NCBI RefSeq assembly: GCF_004331455.1
Contig: NZ_SJJR01000022.1
Coordinates: 1 to 64,000, forward strand
Reading direction: 5' to 3'
Length of the DNA stretch: 64,000 bases
Origin: Micromonospora zingiberis
GTDB lineage: Bacteria; Actinomycetota; Actinomycetes; Mycobacteriales; Micromonosporaceae
The stretch's first letter is position 1, and each line of letters begins with the position of its first letter. Made by a program: the position numbers and the translations under genes. This document shows, piece by piece, positions 49,321-60,081 of this stretch. Under the pieces are notes generated by a model that saw only the letters and a program-made list of their open reading frames with translations, had not been told where the DNA came from and searched no databases.

Positions 49321-50192
49321 GTGACGGGCCGATCCTGGTGGGTTACGACGGTTCGCCGGACGCGGCGGCGGCCCTGGACTGGGCGCTGACGCAGGCCAAC
49401 CGAGACGGCCGGGCGGTGCGGCTGGCGTACATCTTCGAATGGCTCACGGTGGCCGGCTGGCTCGGGCCCGGCATGACGCCCGGGATGTGGCCGGACGAGC
49501 AGGCCCGGCAGCAGGTCGAGGAGTTGGTACGCAAGGCGGCGGCCGACGCCGCCGCCGCGCACCCCGACCTGACGGTCAGCGGCGAGGTACTCGACGGCCC
49601 ACCCGCCCTGGTGTTGGAGGAGTGCTCCACCGAGGCCGGCCTGCTGGTGCTGGGCAGCCGTGGGCACGGCGGCTTCGCCGGCCTGCTCGCCGGCTCGACC
49701 GCCGTCACCGTCTCCGCGCACGCGCACTGCCCGGTGGTGGTGGTCCGGCGCGAGACCGCCGGCCGTAACCGGGCCGGAGCTGTCGCGGTCGGCGTGGACG
49801 GCTCGGAGCAGTCGCTGCTGGCGCTCGGCTTCGCCGTCGAGCAAGCGGCGCTGCGCGAGGTGCCGCTGCGCGTGCTGCGGGCCTGGCAGCCCCAGCGGGA
49901 TCAGTGGAACCTCACCGGCGAACAGGCCCGCGACGCGGCGATCGCCGATCAGCGCACCGACCTGGACGAGCCGCTACGCCGCTGGCAGGAAGCCTTTCCC
50001 GACGTCGAGACAAGTGTCGAGACGGCCCCCGCCGCAGCCGCCGGGCTGTTGATCGACGCCAGCCGCGACGCACAGCTCATGGTGGTCGGCACCCGGGGCC
50101 GCGGTGGGCTACGCGGCATGCTGCTCGGCTCGGTCAGCCAACAACTCATCCAACACGCCCACTGCCCGGTGGCCGTGGTCCGGGAACGCTGA
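49317..50192 (+). CDS. tandem universal stress protein, second copy
   Basis: 291 residues from ATG 49317; upstream frames belong to the repeats. Two UspA domains (about 5-145 and 152-291), each with an intact ATP loop: GSRGHGGFAGLLAGSTA and GTRGRGGLRGMLLGSVS. In contrast to the first copy it should bind ATP. Translationally coupled to the mini-ORF chain behind the phosphoketolase gene. Confidence 0.9.
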   Translation: MSDGPILVGYDGSPDAAAALDWALTQANRDGRAVRLAYIFEWLTVAGWLGPGMTPGMWPDEQARQQVEELVRKAAADAAAAHPDLTVSGEVLDGPPALVLEECSTEAGLLVLGSRGHGGFAGLLAGSTAVTVSAHAHCPVVVVRRETAGRNRAGAVAVGVDGSEQSLLALGFAVEQAALREVPLRVLRAWQPQRDQWNLTGEQARDAAIADQRTDLDEPLRRWQEAFPDVETSVETAPAAAAGLLIDASRDAQLMVVGTRGRGGLRGMLLGSVSQQLIQHAHCPVAVVRER

Positions 50193-50214
50193 GCGCCCGC
50201 CCCGCCGTCGATCT

Positions 50215-52143
50215 CTAGGTCGGCGGGGCGGGGCCGGCGCGCGGGCCGCCGTGCAGGGCGCGCAGCGCGTTGAGGATCACCAGTACGTCGATGCCCTCCT
50301 GGAGGAAGGCGCCGGCCACCGGGGGCAGCCGGCCGGCCGCCGCGAACCCCATCGCCAGGACGGCCAGCCCCATCCCGACGGTGGCGCTCTGCACGGCGAT
50401 CCGGCGGGCGTACCGGGCGACCTCGACCGCGTCGGCGAGCGGATCGAGCCGGTCGACAGTGAGTACGGCGTCGGCCACGTCGGCGGAGGCGGTCGCCCCG
50501 GTGGCACCCATCGCCACCCCGACATGCGCCTCCGCCAGCGCCGGTGCGTCGTTCACCCCGTCACCGACCATCACCGTGACCGCCCGGTCGGCCTCGGCCC
50601 GCACCCGGGAAACCTTCTCCTGCGGGGTGCACCGGGCCAGCACGTCGTCCACCCCCACCGCGTCGGCCACCCGCCGGGCGGTGTCCGGCCGGTCGCCGGT
50701 GACCATCACGATCCGGGTCAGGCCGGCCGCGCGCAGCCGCTGCACCGCGCGGCGGGCGTCGGGGCGTACCGGATCCTCCAGCAGGACCGCGCCGAGCGGC
50801 CCGGCGTCGTCGGCCACCCAGACCACGGAGTGTCCGGGCTGTTCGACGCGGGAGCGGGCCCACTGCGGCGGCTCACCGGTGAGCTGACCGACCCGGATCC
50901 GCCGCCCGTCGACCCGGCCGCTCACCCCCCGGCCCGGTTCCTCGGTCACCTCCGTCGGCGTGGTCAGCCGCAGTCCCCGGTCACCGGCCTGCCCGACCAG
51001 CGCCGCGGCCAGCACGTGCGGGGACAGTTGCTCCACCGACGCGGCCAGCCGCAACACCTCGTCAGGGTCGCCGCCGGGGGCGACGACGGTCCCGGCCACC
51101 CGGGGACGACCGGCGGTGAGCGTGCCGGTCTTGTCCACCAGCAGGGTACGAACCCGGCCCAGCACCTCCAGCGAACCGCCGTCGCGCACCAGTACCCCCC
51201 GGCGGGCCACCCGCGACAGCCCGGAGACGATGGCGATCGGGGTGGCCAGCAGCAGCGGGCACGGGGTGGCCACCACCAGCACCGCCACCGCGCGGATGAA
51301 GTCGCCGGACAACACCCAGCCCAGCCCGGCCAGCACCAGCGTGAACGGCACGAAGGCCGCCGCGTACCGGTCGGCCAGTCGTACGGTCGGCGCCTTGCGG
51401 GCGGTCGCCTCCTCGGCCAGCCGGACGATGCCCGCGTACGTGCTGCGCTGCGCGCTCTCGGTGGCCCGTAGTCCGAACCCGGCGCCGGCGTTGATCACGC
51501 CGCTGGCCACCGCCGCGCCGGCCCCCTTATCGACGAGCCGGGACTCCCCGGTCACCACCGACTCGTCCAGTGTCGCGGGTGCCTCGGTGACCCCGTCGAC
51601 GGCGACCACGTCACCCGGGCCGACCAGCAGCCGGTCCCCCACCGCCACCCGGTCCACCGGCACCACCTCGACCCCACCGTCGGCGGTGCGCCGCCGCGCG
51701 GTCCGGGGCGCCCGCTCCAGCAGGGCCCGCAGGTCACGGGTCGCCCGGCGCTGCGCGTACGCCTCCAGCGTGCGTCCGGTGGCCAGCATCACCGCGATCA
51801 CCGCGCCGGCCAGGTACTCCCCGACGCCGAGCGCACCGGCCAGCGCCAGGACCGCGATGACGTCCACGCCGAACCGGCGCCGCCACAGGTCGCGCAGCAC
51901 GGAGACGGCGGCCGGCAGCAACGCGGTCAGGGTGACCGCCGCCCACACCAGGTCGGCCGCGCCGCGCCGCCCGGACAGCCACAGCCCCGCCCCGACCAGC
52001 ACCAGCGCGGTCAGCCCGGTCAGCGGGACCCACAGCCCCCAGCGCAGGCCCCGCCGACCGGGCGGGCCACGTCGCGTCGGCTGCTCCGGTAGGCACTCGC
52101 CCGCGCCGCGCCCCGGCTCTGCGGTCTCCGCCTGCGCCCCCAC
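50215..52143 (-). CDS. heavy-metal translocating P1B-type ATPase with TPC motif
   Basis: 642 residues. Motifs: VTGESRLVDKG (TGES), VATPCPLLLATP, DKTGTLTAGR (phosphorylated Asp), SPHVLAAAL (in place of HP), TGDRPDTARRVA and GDGVNDAPALAEA. There is no N-terminal HMA domain. The membrane motif is TPC instead of CPC (Cu+) or SPC (Co2+), as in the P1B-5 group linked to Ni/Fe. Convergent with the usp gene; in mycobacteria a P-type ATPase (CtpF) is also in the DosR regulon. Confidence 0.9.
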   Translation of the reverse strand: MGAQAETAEPGRGAGECLPEQPTRRGPPGRRGLRWGLWVPLTGLTALVLVGAGLWLSGRRGAADLVWAAVTLTALLPAAVSVLRDLWRRRFGVDVIAVLALAGALGVGEYLAGAVIAVMLATGRTLEAYAQRRATRDLRALLERAPRTARRRTADGGVEVVPVDRVAVGDRLLVGPGDVVAVDGVTEAPATLDESVVTGESRLVDKGAGAAVASGVINAGAGFGLRATESAQRSTYAGIVRLAEEATARKAPTVRLADRYAAAFVPFTLVLAGLGWVLSGDFIRAVAVLVVATPCPLLLATPIAIVSGLSRVARRGVLVRDGGSLEVLGRVRTLLVDKTGTLTAGRPRVAGTVVAPGGDPDEVLRLAASVEQLSPHVLAAALVGQAGDRGLRLTTPTEVTEEPGRGVSGRVDGRRIRVGQLTGEPPQWARSRVEQPGHSVVWVADDAGPLGAVLLEDPVRPDARRAVQRLRAAGLTRIVMVTGDRPDTARRVADAVGVDDVLARCTPQEKVSRVRAEADRAVTVMVGDGVNDAPALAEAHVGVAMGATGATASADVADAVLTVDRLDPLADAVEVARYARRIAVQSATVGMGLAVLAMGFAAAGRLPPVAGAFLQEGIDVLVILNALRALHGGPRAGPAPPT

Positions 52144-52181
52144 CAGCGGATCGTGTCAACCTCCGGGCCCGGGTGAGGGCC

Positions 52182-52290
52182 GGTCCGGGCAGATTCCGGG
52201 CCGAATTACCGGACGCGGGCCCAGCCCGGTGGTGCGGTCCGGGCAGATTCCGGGCCGTAGTGCCCCCGGATGCGGGCCCAGCGGGCCGTG
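52182..52290. repeat. 54-bp direct repeat in divergent promoter region
   Basis: GGTCCGGGCAGATTCCGGGC begins at 52182 and 52236, each followed by a similar GCGGGCCCAGC stretch. Lies between the ATPase and Acg-type genes (52144-52383). May be duplicated control sequence; no known motif recognised. Confidence 0.6.
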
Positions 52291-52383
52291 CGGGTGGCCG
52301 ACGGGTGCCGCAGGATGAACTCGACCCGCCCCACAGCGGCACCGAGGTGCGGCACGATGGGGACAGACGGAAAGGTCGTGACG

Positions 52384-53385
52384 ATGAGCCACCAGACGCC
52401 GGCTACCCACCGCCCGCTGACCACCGCCCTCGCGGAGGCCGCCGCGATGGCCGGCCACGCGCCTTCGGTGCACAACACCCAACCCTGGCGCTGGCGGGTC
52501 CTTCCCGAGGCGCTGGAGCTGCGGGTGTTCCACGACCGCCAGTTGACGGCCACCGACCCGACGGGCGAGTTGGCCACCCTCAGCTGCGGCGCCGCACTGC
52601 ACCACGCGCGGCTGGCACTGGCCGCCGAAGGCTGGACGGCGACCGTGCACCGGATGCCCGAGCCGGGCGAGCCGGAGCTGCTCGCCCGGCTGAGCGAGCC
52701 GCAGTTCTCCGGCGTCGACCCGGACGCGATGCGGATGGTGCAGTGCATGCAGGTTCGGCACACCGACCGGCGGCCGGTCAGCGACGAACCGGTCAGCGGG
52801 GAGACGCTGGCCGCGATCGCGGCAACCGTCGCCGGGGAGGGCGCCCGGCTGGAGATCCTCGACCGCGACCAGGTGCTGCAACTGGCCGCCGCCGCCTCGC
52901 ACGCCGGCACGGTCGAGTCGGAGGATTCCCAGCTACGCGCGGAACTGGACTACTGGACCAGCCGCGCGGGTGGCAGCGGGCTGCCCCCGGAGGTGCTGCT
53001 GGAACAGCCCGCCCAGACCACCGTCCCGGGCCGCGACTTCGGTCGCCCCGGCGGCCTCCCGGCCGGACCGGGCCACGACCAGGCGGCATCGTACGGGGTG
53101 CTGTACGGCGACGAGGACGACCCGCGCAGCTGGCTGCGCGCCGGGGAGGCGCTCTCGGCCGGCTGGCTGCTCGCCACCCGGCTGGGCGTCTCCGTGGTGC
53201 CGCTCAGCGGGGTGGTGGAGGTCGGAGGCACCCGTCAGATCCTGCGGCAGGTGCTGGCCGGGCTCGGCCACCCGTACCTCGTGCTGCGCCTGGGGGTGGC
53301 CGACCCGGAACACGCCGGTCCGCCGCACACCCCGCGACTGCCCCGCGAACAGGTGGTGGACACCTCGGCGGTGGACGGCGGCTGA
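52384..53385 (+). CDS. Acg-type nitroreductase family protein, copy 1
   Basis: 333 residues from ATG 52384 with AAAGG upstream. Motifs of the Acg (Rv2032/Rv3131) family: GHAPSVHNTQPWRWRVLPEA at residues ~22-41, ELATLSCGAALHHARLALAA, MQVRHTDRRPVSDEPV and a C-terminal LATRLGVSVVPLSGVVEVGG. In mycobacteria these are DosR-regulated FMN-binding proteins, possibly flavin-sequestering, with doubtful reductase activity. Directly precedes devS. Confidence 0.88.
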   Translation: MSHQTPATHRPLTTALAEAAAMAGHAPSVHNTQPWRWRVLPEALELRVFHDRQLTATDPTGELATLSCGAALHHARLALAAEGWTATVHRMPEPGEPELLARLSEPQFSGVDPDAMRMVQCMQVRHTDRRPVSDEPVSGETLAAIAATVAGEGARLEILDRDQVLQLAAAASHAGTVESEDSQLRAELDYWTSRAGGSGLPPEVLLEQPAQTTVPGRDFGRPGGLPAGPGHDQAASYGVLYGDEDDPRSWLRAGEALSAGWLLATRLGVSVVPLSGVVEVGGTRQILRQVLAGLGHPYLVLRLGVADPEHAGPPHTPRLPREQVVDTSAVDGG

Positions 53386-53428
53386 CCGGCACCCGCGCGG
53401 CGTTCGGTCCCGGCCGTACGCCGGTTAG

Positions 53429-55159
<1,731 letters not shown>

Positions 55160-55232
55160 CCGGCCCCGCGCCCGTTAATCCTCGGTCGCGTTACCCGACA
55201 CACCGCCAACCTGACTGAATCTTTGCGGCTGC

Positions 55233-55301
55233 GCTCGGCGGCCCCAGGTTCCGGGCTGTACTCGACTGGGCTCGGCGGCCCCAGCGTCCGGGGTGTACTC
55301 G
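55233..55301. repeat. 37-bp direct repeat between devS and devR
   Basis: GCTCGGCGGCCCCAG ... TGTACTCG at 55233-55264 recurs at 55270-55301. Intergenic space of convergent genes; not a clear terminator. No other function evident. Confidence 0.6.
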
Positions 55302-55410
55302 GCTGCGCGCCGGATCCGGTCCGGGCTGGATCATTGCGGGATGCCCCCGGGTCGCGCCGGGTCCGGCCCGGGCTAGCTCTTTCCCGAGGCGCTCGGTACG
55401 CCGGGTCCGG

Positions 55411-56049
55411 TCAGTGGGTCTTGCCGAGCAGCCGGGTGGCCAGCACGGCGGCCTGCGTACGCCGCTCCAGGCCGAGCTTGGCCAGCACACTGGAGACGTA
55501 GTTCTTGACCGTCTTCTCCGCCAGGAACATCTTGCCGGCGATCTCCCGGTTGGTCAGCCCTTCGGCCACGTACTCCAGGATCCGCCGTTCCTGCTCGGTG
55601 AGCGCCTGCAACTCGCGGGGCTGCTCCACACCGCTTCGAATGCGTTCCAGCACCCGGGTGGTGATCGCCGGGTCGAGCAGCGACTGGCCCGCCGCCACCC
55701 GACGCACCGCGTCGACCAGGTCGGTGCCCCGGATCTGCTTGAGCACGTAGCCGGACGCACCGGCCATGATCGCGGCGAACAGCGCCTCGTCGTCCTCGTA
55801 CGAGGTCAGGATCAGTCCCTTGATCGAGGAGTCCACCGCCCGGATGTCACGGCAGACGTCGATGCCGTTACCGTCCGGCAGCCGAGCGTCAAGGATCGCC
55901 ACGTCGGGCCGCAGCGCGGGGATCCGCCGAGCCGCCTCCGGCGCGGAGCCGGACTCACCGACCACCTCTATGTCACCACTGGCGTGCAGCAAATCGGCGA
56001 GGCCACGACGTACGACCTCATGGTCGTCAAGCAAGAACACCCGGATCAT
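55411..56049 (-). CDS. devR: DevR/DosR-type LuxR-family response regulator
   Basis: 212 residues. Receiver domain with DD at 8-9, phospho-acceptor Asp54 in AILDARLPDGNG, Thr82-like in LILTSYEDDEA and Lys104 in GYVLKQIRG. C-terminal LuxR HTH: LTEQERRILEYVAEGLTNRE, then IAGKMFLAEKTVKNYVSSVL. The domain lengths and DNA recognition helix (EKTVKNYVSSVLAKLGLERR) match DevR closely. Expected to activate the stress cluster through GGGAC-type boxes. Confidence 0.93.
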   Translation of the reverse strand: MIRVFLLDDHEVVRRGLADLLHASGDIEVVGESGSAPEAARRIPALRPDVAILDARLPDGNGIDVCRDIRAVDSSIKGLILTSYEDDEALFAAIMAGASGYVLKQIRGTDLVDAVRRVAAGQSLLDPAITTRVLERIRSGVEQPRELQALTEQERRILEYVAEGLTNREIAGKMFLAEKTVKNYVSSVLAKLGLERRTQAAVLATRLLGKTH

Positions 56050-56133
56050 CCCCCGTTTCTACCCCGCCCACCCCACCCCCCACACGGGCCAAAAGTCCCA
56101 ACCCCTCCCCCGCCTCCCCTCCCCCTCCACGTG

Positions 56134-56362
56134 GTTGATCAAGAGGTTTACGTCAACCTTTGGCCGAACCCCGACCCAAACCTCTTGATCACCGCGGGCC
56201 GACCCACCCGCCCGGGTTGATCAAGAAGTTTGCGTCGGCCTTCGCGCGGCACCCCGACGCAAACCTCTTGATCAACGCGGGCCTTGGGGCTTTGTGGTTG
56301 ATCAAGAGGTTTGGGTCGGGATCTGGGTGGAGTCGCGACCAAAGGGTCTTGATCAACGCGGG
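56134..56362. repeat. three tandem inverted-repeat elements (GATCAAGAGGTTT family)
   Basis: Three hairpins of 64-66 bp at about 56134-56197, 56216-56280 and 56297-56362. Each opens with GTTGATCAAGA(G/A)GTTT and closes with CTCTTGATCA(A/C)CGCGG or similar; loops differ, and the inner stem bases co-vary to keep pairing (GCGTCG with CGACGC in copy 2). A fourth copy is at 40979. Looks like a REP/MITE-type family or tandem terminators after devR. The GC-rich tail to 56480 holds short GGACAAGGCGGGGC repeats. Confidence 0.75.
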
Positions 56363-56434
56363 CCGGACAAGGCGGGGCGGACAAGGCGGGGCGGACAAGG
56401 GGGGGTGGGGTGGCGCGGGGGGCCTGGGGAGGTC

Positions 56435-56448
56435 GGGACGTGTGGCCC
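56435..56448. promoter_or_regulatory. DevR/DosR-like box upstream of second Acg-type gene
   Basis: GGGACGTGTGGCCC, preceded by TC and followed by TG, 68 bp before the ATG at 56516. Outer bases fit the DosR consensus GGGAC-N4-G(T/G)CCC. Best such match in the window. Confidence 0.5.
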
Positions 56449-56515
56449 TGCTGGGAGGGGGTGTTGGGGGCGCACCGTGGGGGGTGTAACGGGTGAGCGC
56501 GAGGGGGGCACGACC

Positions 56516-57490
56516 ATGGAGATCGGCTACACCGTCGAACAACTGCGGGCCGCGGCCACCGACGCGATCCGCGCGCCGTCGCTGCACAACGTCCAGCCGT
56601 GGCGGTTCCGGCTGCGCGACGGCGGCATCGAGGTCCTCGTCGATTCGGGCCGCCGGCTACCCGCCACCGATCCCAGCGGCTGGGGTGCGCGCATCGCCGC
56701 CGGAGCTGCCCTGTTCAACCTGCGGCTGGCCTTGACGGTGGCAGGGACCCCGGCGACGGTTCGGCTGCGACCGTACCCGGCGGAACCGGACGTGGTGGCG
56801 CGGCTGCTACCGGACGTGCCACGCCGGCCCACCCCCGCCGAGCAGAGTCTGTACGCGGCCATTCCCCGCCGGTTCAGCAACCGCGCCCCGTTCTGGCCCG
56901 ATCCTGTCCCGGCCGACGCGCGATGGCGGCTGGGCGAGGCGGCGCGCACCGAGCATTGCTGGCTGGAACTGCTGATCGGGGTGAGTGCGGTCAACGCGTT
57001 CGCCGAGATCGCTCACGGCGCGCACCGTGTCCTCGAACGTGACCCGGCCTACCGGACCGAGCGGGAGTCCTGGGTACGCCGTGAGCACGCGCTCGACGGC
57101 GTACCGGCCGCTGCCGGCGGCCCCCGGGGCGAACCGCAGGACCTGCTTCCGGCCCGGGGCTTCGGCGGCCAGCACCGATCGCCGGGCCGCGACTTCGAAC
57201 CCGAACCGCTGGTCGCGGTGCTCGGTTCGGCCGGCAACACCGCCGTCGACCAGGTCGTCGCCGGTCAGGCGTTGCAGCGGGTACTGCTCACCGCCACGGA
57301 CTCGGGCCTGTCGGTGTCGATGCTGTCCCAACCGATCGAGGTGCCGTCGGCGCGGGAACAGCTTCGCGTGTCGCTGGGCCGCTTCGGCGCCCCGCAGATG
57401 GTGATGCGGATCGGCTACGGCCAGCCCGGCTGGCCCACCCCTCGCCGCCACGTCGACGAAGTACTGGACCTGCCGGTCCACCAGGCATAG
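56516..57490 (+). CDS. Acg-type nitroreductase family protein, copy 2
   Basis: 324 residues from ATG 56516 with GAGGGGGG upstream. Same family as the 52384 gene: IRAPSLHNVQPWRFRLRDGG, RIAAGAALFNLRLALTVAG, PRRFSNRAPFWPDPVPADAR, VLLTATDSGLSVSMLSQPIE. Overall identity between the two copies is low, so they are old paralogues. A DevR-like box upstream and the neighbouring devR suggest hypoxic induction. Confidence 0.87.
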   Translation: MEIGYTVEQLRAAATDAIRAPSLHNVQPWRFRLRDGGIEVLVDSGRRLPATDPSGWGARIAAGAALFNLRLALTVAGTPATVRLRPYPAEPDVVARLLPDVPRRPTPAEQSLYAAIPRRFSNRAPFWPDPVPADARWRLGEAARTEHCWLELLIGVSAVNAFAEIAHGAHRVLERDPAYRTERESWVRREHALDGVPAAAGGPRGEPQDLLPARGFGGQHRSPGRDFEPEPLVAVLGSAGNTAVDQVVAGQALQRVLLTATDSGLSVSMLSQPIEVPSAREQLRVSLGRFGAPQMVMRIGYGQPGWPTPRRHVDEVLDLPVHQA

Positions 57491-57586
57491 CACGCACGTC
57501 CCCGCCGCCACGCAAACACCTCCGGCCGCCAGCGGCCAGGCCCTCGGCATCACGGACATCCGCTTCCCCGTCACGGGAAAGCGACG

Positions 57587-58597
57587 TCAGGGCAGCCGGG
57601 TGGGGGTGTCGCCGAGCGTGGCGAGGAGGGCGGCCTCGCGTTCCGGGTCGAGACCGACCGGCGGGCGACCGGCCCGGGACGGGGGTTCGCCGACGTGGCG
57701 CAGCCACGACCAGGTGTCGGCCACCGTGTCGGCCAGTGGCCGGCAGCTGAGCCCGTCGGCGTACGCGCGACTGACGTCCATCTGCTGCATCCACCGCCAG
57801 TCGTGCCCTGGCGGGATCCACACTGGCAGGTCGTTCCAGGGCACCACACCGGCGGCGAGGATCCGCTCCGGATCGGCCCAGCGCAGCCGGGCGTCGGCGC
57901 CGGTGGCGTCGAGGCAGGCGTCCAGCAACTCTCCGATGGTGGCCTGCCCGGACCGGCCGACCACGTTGACCGTTCCGCCGCGCCGTGCGGCGGCGGAGTC
58001 GAGCAGGAAGATCGCCAGGTCCCGGGCGTCGATGTACTGCACCGGCAGGTCGGCGGGACCGGGCGCCAGCACGTCGCCGCCTCGGGCGATGCGGGTCAGC
58101 CACCACGGCAGCCGGCCGATGTCCTCGCCGGGGCCGAGGATCAGGCCGGCGCGGGCCAGCAACGCGGCTTCGCCGAACACTTCGCGTACAGCCCGCTCGG
58201 CACCGGCTTTCAGCTGCGGGTAGTCGCCGTCGGTGGCGTCCGGGTCGGCGTCGACCACGGGCGCCTGTTCGGTCACCCCGGCCGGCACCGGCGGGGCGTA
58301 GACGGACCCGCTGGAGACGTAGACGTAGTGGCCGATCCGGCCGGCGAGCAGTCGCGCCACGGTCCGCGCGGCCCGTGGCGCGCCGTCCCAGGTGTCGACG
58401 ACCACGTCCCACTCGCCGTCGGTGAGCGCGGCCAGGCCGTCGGGGGCGTTGCGGTCACCCACCAGTCGGCGTACGCCTGCCGGAGGCGCCCCGTGCCGCC
58501 CCCGGTTGAACACGGTGACGCTCCAGCCCCGGTGGAGGGCCTCCTCGACGGTGGCCCCGCCCACGAACCCGGTCCCGCCCAGCATCAGCAATCGCAT
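57587..58597 (-). CDS. NAD-dependent epimerase/dehydratase family protein
   Basis: 336 residues. Extended SDR: MRLLMLGGTGFVGGATVEEA (GGTGFVG), YVYVSSGSVYAPP (Ser/Tyr region), GDYPQLKAGAERAV (the usual YxxxK appears as Y-P-Q-L-K) and YIDARDLAIFLLD. The MLGGTGFVG start and RPLADTVADTWSWL end resemble atypical SDRs of the isoflavone-reductase/UDP-epimerase type common in actinobacteria. Substrate unknown. Downstream of LacI 1 on the same strand, 250 bp away. Confidence 0.85.
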   Translation of the reverse strand: MRLLMLGGTGFVGGATVEEALHRGWSVTVFNRGRHGAPPAGVRRLVGDRNAPDGLAALTDGEWDVVVDTWDGAPRAARTVARLLAGRIGHYVYVSSGSVYAPPVPAGVTEQAPVVDADPDATDGDYPQLKAGAERAVREVFGEAALLARAGLILGPGEDIGRLPWWLTRIARGGDVLAPGPADLPVQYIDARDLAIFLLDSAAARRGGTVNVVGRSGQATIGELLDACLDATGADARLRWADPERILAAGVVPWNDLPVWIPPGHDWRWMQQMDVSRAYADGLSCRPLADTVADTWSWLRHVGEPPSRAGRPPVGLDPEREAALLATLGDTPTRLP

Positions 58598-58851
58598 CTC
58601 GTCAGCCTGCCGTCGACCGGCGCCGGACGGGAGTCCGGTTCACCGTCGGCAGATCTGCCGTGGGCAGAACGTGGGCGCCCGCGCCGGCCGGACGTTCAGT
58701 TGTCCGGTCGGCGCGGGCCAGGGTTCGGCGGTGCCGCGGGCACGGCGGGCGACCACCTGACCGCCCCATTCGGCGAACGGGGCGACCAACTCCATCGTCG
58801 GCTCCCGCCGACACGGCGGTCAACAACTTCCGGAAAAGTATCGATAGTTTT
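58598..58851. other. intergenic with palindromes; possible 51-aa ORF
   Basis: AACTTCCGGAA at 58825-58835 recurs upstream of the GH43 gene. The sequence 58833-58852 is a near-palindrome centred on TATCGATA with GAAAA/TTTTC ends. A minus-strand ORF 58795-58640 (MELVAPFAEWGGQVVARRAR...) has GGGAG six bases before its ATG but no known relatives; treated as unproven. Confidence 0.4.
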
Positions 58852-59868
58852 CTACGCCGCCGGGGCGGCGCTGTCGCGGATAACGAGTTCGGTGGCCAAC
58901 TCCAGCCGAGGGCTCTCCACCTTCTCCCCCTTGGCCAACCGCAGCACCGTACGCGCGGCCAGCATCCCCATCTCGGCCAACGGCTGCCGCACCGTGGTCA
59001 ACGGCGGCGAACACCACCGCACCTCCGGCAGATCGTCGAAACCGACCACGCTGATGTCGTCCGGTATCCGCAGCCCTCGCTGCCGTACCGCCTCGTAGAC
59101 ACCCAACGCCATCTGGTCGCTCGACGCGAAGATCGCCGTCGGTGGTTCGGCCAGGCCCAGCAGCCGGGTTCCGCCGGAGAAACCCGTCTCGTGGTAGAAG
59201 TCGCCGGGGCAGATCAGTTCCTCGGCGAAGGCGATCCCGGCGGATTCCAGGGCCGCCCGGTAGCCGTCCATCCGGGCCCGGCTGCACATCAACTGCGGCG
59301 GCCCCGCGATGAACCCGATCCGCCGGTGGCCCAGGCCGATCAGGTATTCGGTGGCGCGCAGGCCACCGGCCCAGTTGGTGGCGCCGATCGTCGGCGCTTC
59401 CTGTGCCGGCAGTCCGTCCGCGTCGACGATCACCACGGGGACGTCGAGCCGGCGCAGCTCGGCCTGGAGCGGGGGCTCCACCATCGAGGTCACGAAGATG
59501 ACCCCCTCGGTGCCGCGCCGGCGCATGCCGTCGAGCCACTGTTCGGCCGAGGTGTTCTGGCGGTGGATGGCGGACACCACCGTGCCCACCCCGACGGCGT
59601 GGGCCACATCCTCCACCCCACGGATGATCTCCACCGCCCACGGACTGTCCAGATCGTTGAAGACCAGATCCACCAGACCCGAACTCGCCCGCATACTCGG
59701 CGGCCGACGCCGGTAACCATGCCGCGTCAGCAACTCCTCCACCCGCTGACGCGTCTGCGGAGCCACATCCGAACGACCATTGATCACCCGCGACACCGTC
59801 GGCACCGACACCCCAGCCAGATCGGCGATCACCGAAATGGTCACCTTGCGGGTCTCTCTGGCAGCCAC
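58852..59868 (-). CDS. LacI-family transcriptional regulator 1
   Basis: 338 residues from GTG 59868 with GGGAG upstream; the longer frame to 60018 is upstream DNA. HTH: VTISVIADLAGVSVPTVSRV, hinge helix QRVEELLTRHGYRRRPPSMR. Ligand domain with ASSDQMALGVYEAVRQRGLR and VVGFDDLPEVRWCSPPLTTV. DNA-binding half nearly identical to LacI 2, ligand half diverged. Probably regulates sugar-utilisation genes of this locus; the dyad GCTGGAA-AA-TTCCAGC sits 85 bp upstream. Confidence 0.9.
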   Translation of the reverse strand: MAARETRKVTISVIADLAGVSVPTVSRVINGRSDVAPQTRQRVEELLTRHGYRRRPPSMRASSGLVDLVFNDLDSPWAVEIIRGVEDVAHAVGVGTVVSAIHRQNTSAEQWLDGMRRRGTEGVIFVTSMVEPPLQAELRRLDVPVVIVDADGLPAQEAPTIGATNWAGGLRATEYLIGLGHRRIGFIAGPPQLMCSRARMDGYRAALESAGIAFAEELICPGDFYHETGFSGGTRLLGLAEPPTAIFASSDQMALGVYEAVRQRGLRIPDDISVVGFDDLPEVRWCSPPLTTVRQPLAEMGMLAARTVLRLAKGEKVESPRLELATELVIRDSAAPAA

Positions 59869-59952
59869 AGCACTCCCAACCGGTACGGCGACAGCCCGCG
59901 CGGCGACGAGGAGCGGCCGGGACGGGCTGCCGGCTGCCTCCCCTACCCTAGT

Positions 59953-59968
59953 GCTGGAAAATTCCAGC
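59953..59968. promoter_or_regulatory. palindrome upstream of LacI 1
   Basis: GCTGGAA-AA-TTCCAGC, perfect 7-bp arms, 85 bp before the GTG. Candidate operator for LacI 1 or 2 (the DNA-binding domains are almost the same). Center AA instead of CG is less typical for LacI proteins. Confidence 0.4.
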
Positions 59969-60081
59969 CGCCTACCGGTAGTTGGCCGAGTTGGCATCGC
60001 GGCCAACGACCAGCGCACGATAGCCGTCCGGGTTGATGGCCAGCATTCACCCGCCGGATCGATCGGGCGAGGGGTGCGCGG

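Noticed and set aside
56150-56370. CRISPR-like array
   Set aside because: Three repeats are hairpins of ~65 bp with no unique spacers of constant length and no cas genes; they also occur singly at 40979.
58640-58795. 51-residue minus-strand ORF between epimerase and LacI 1
   Set aside because: It has a fair ribosome binding site but no similarity or neighbour support; mentioned only in the intergenic entry.
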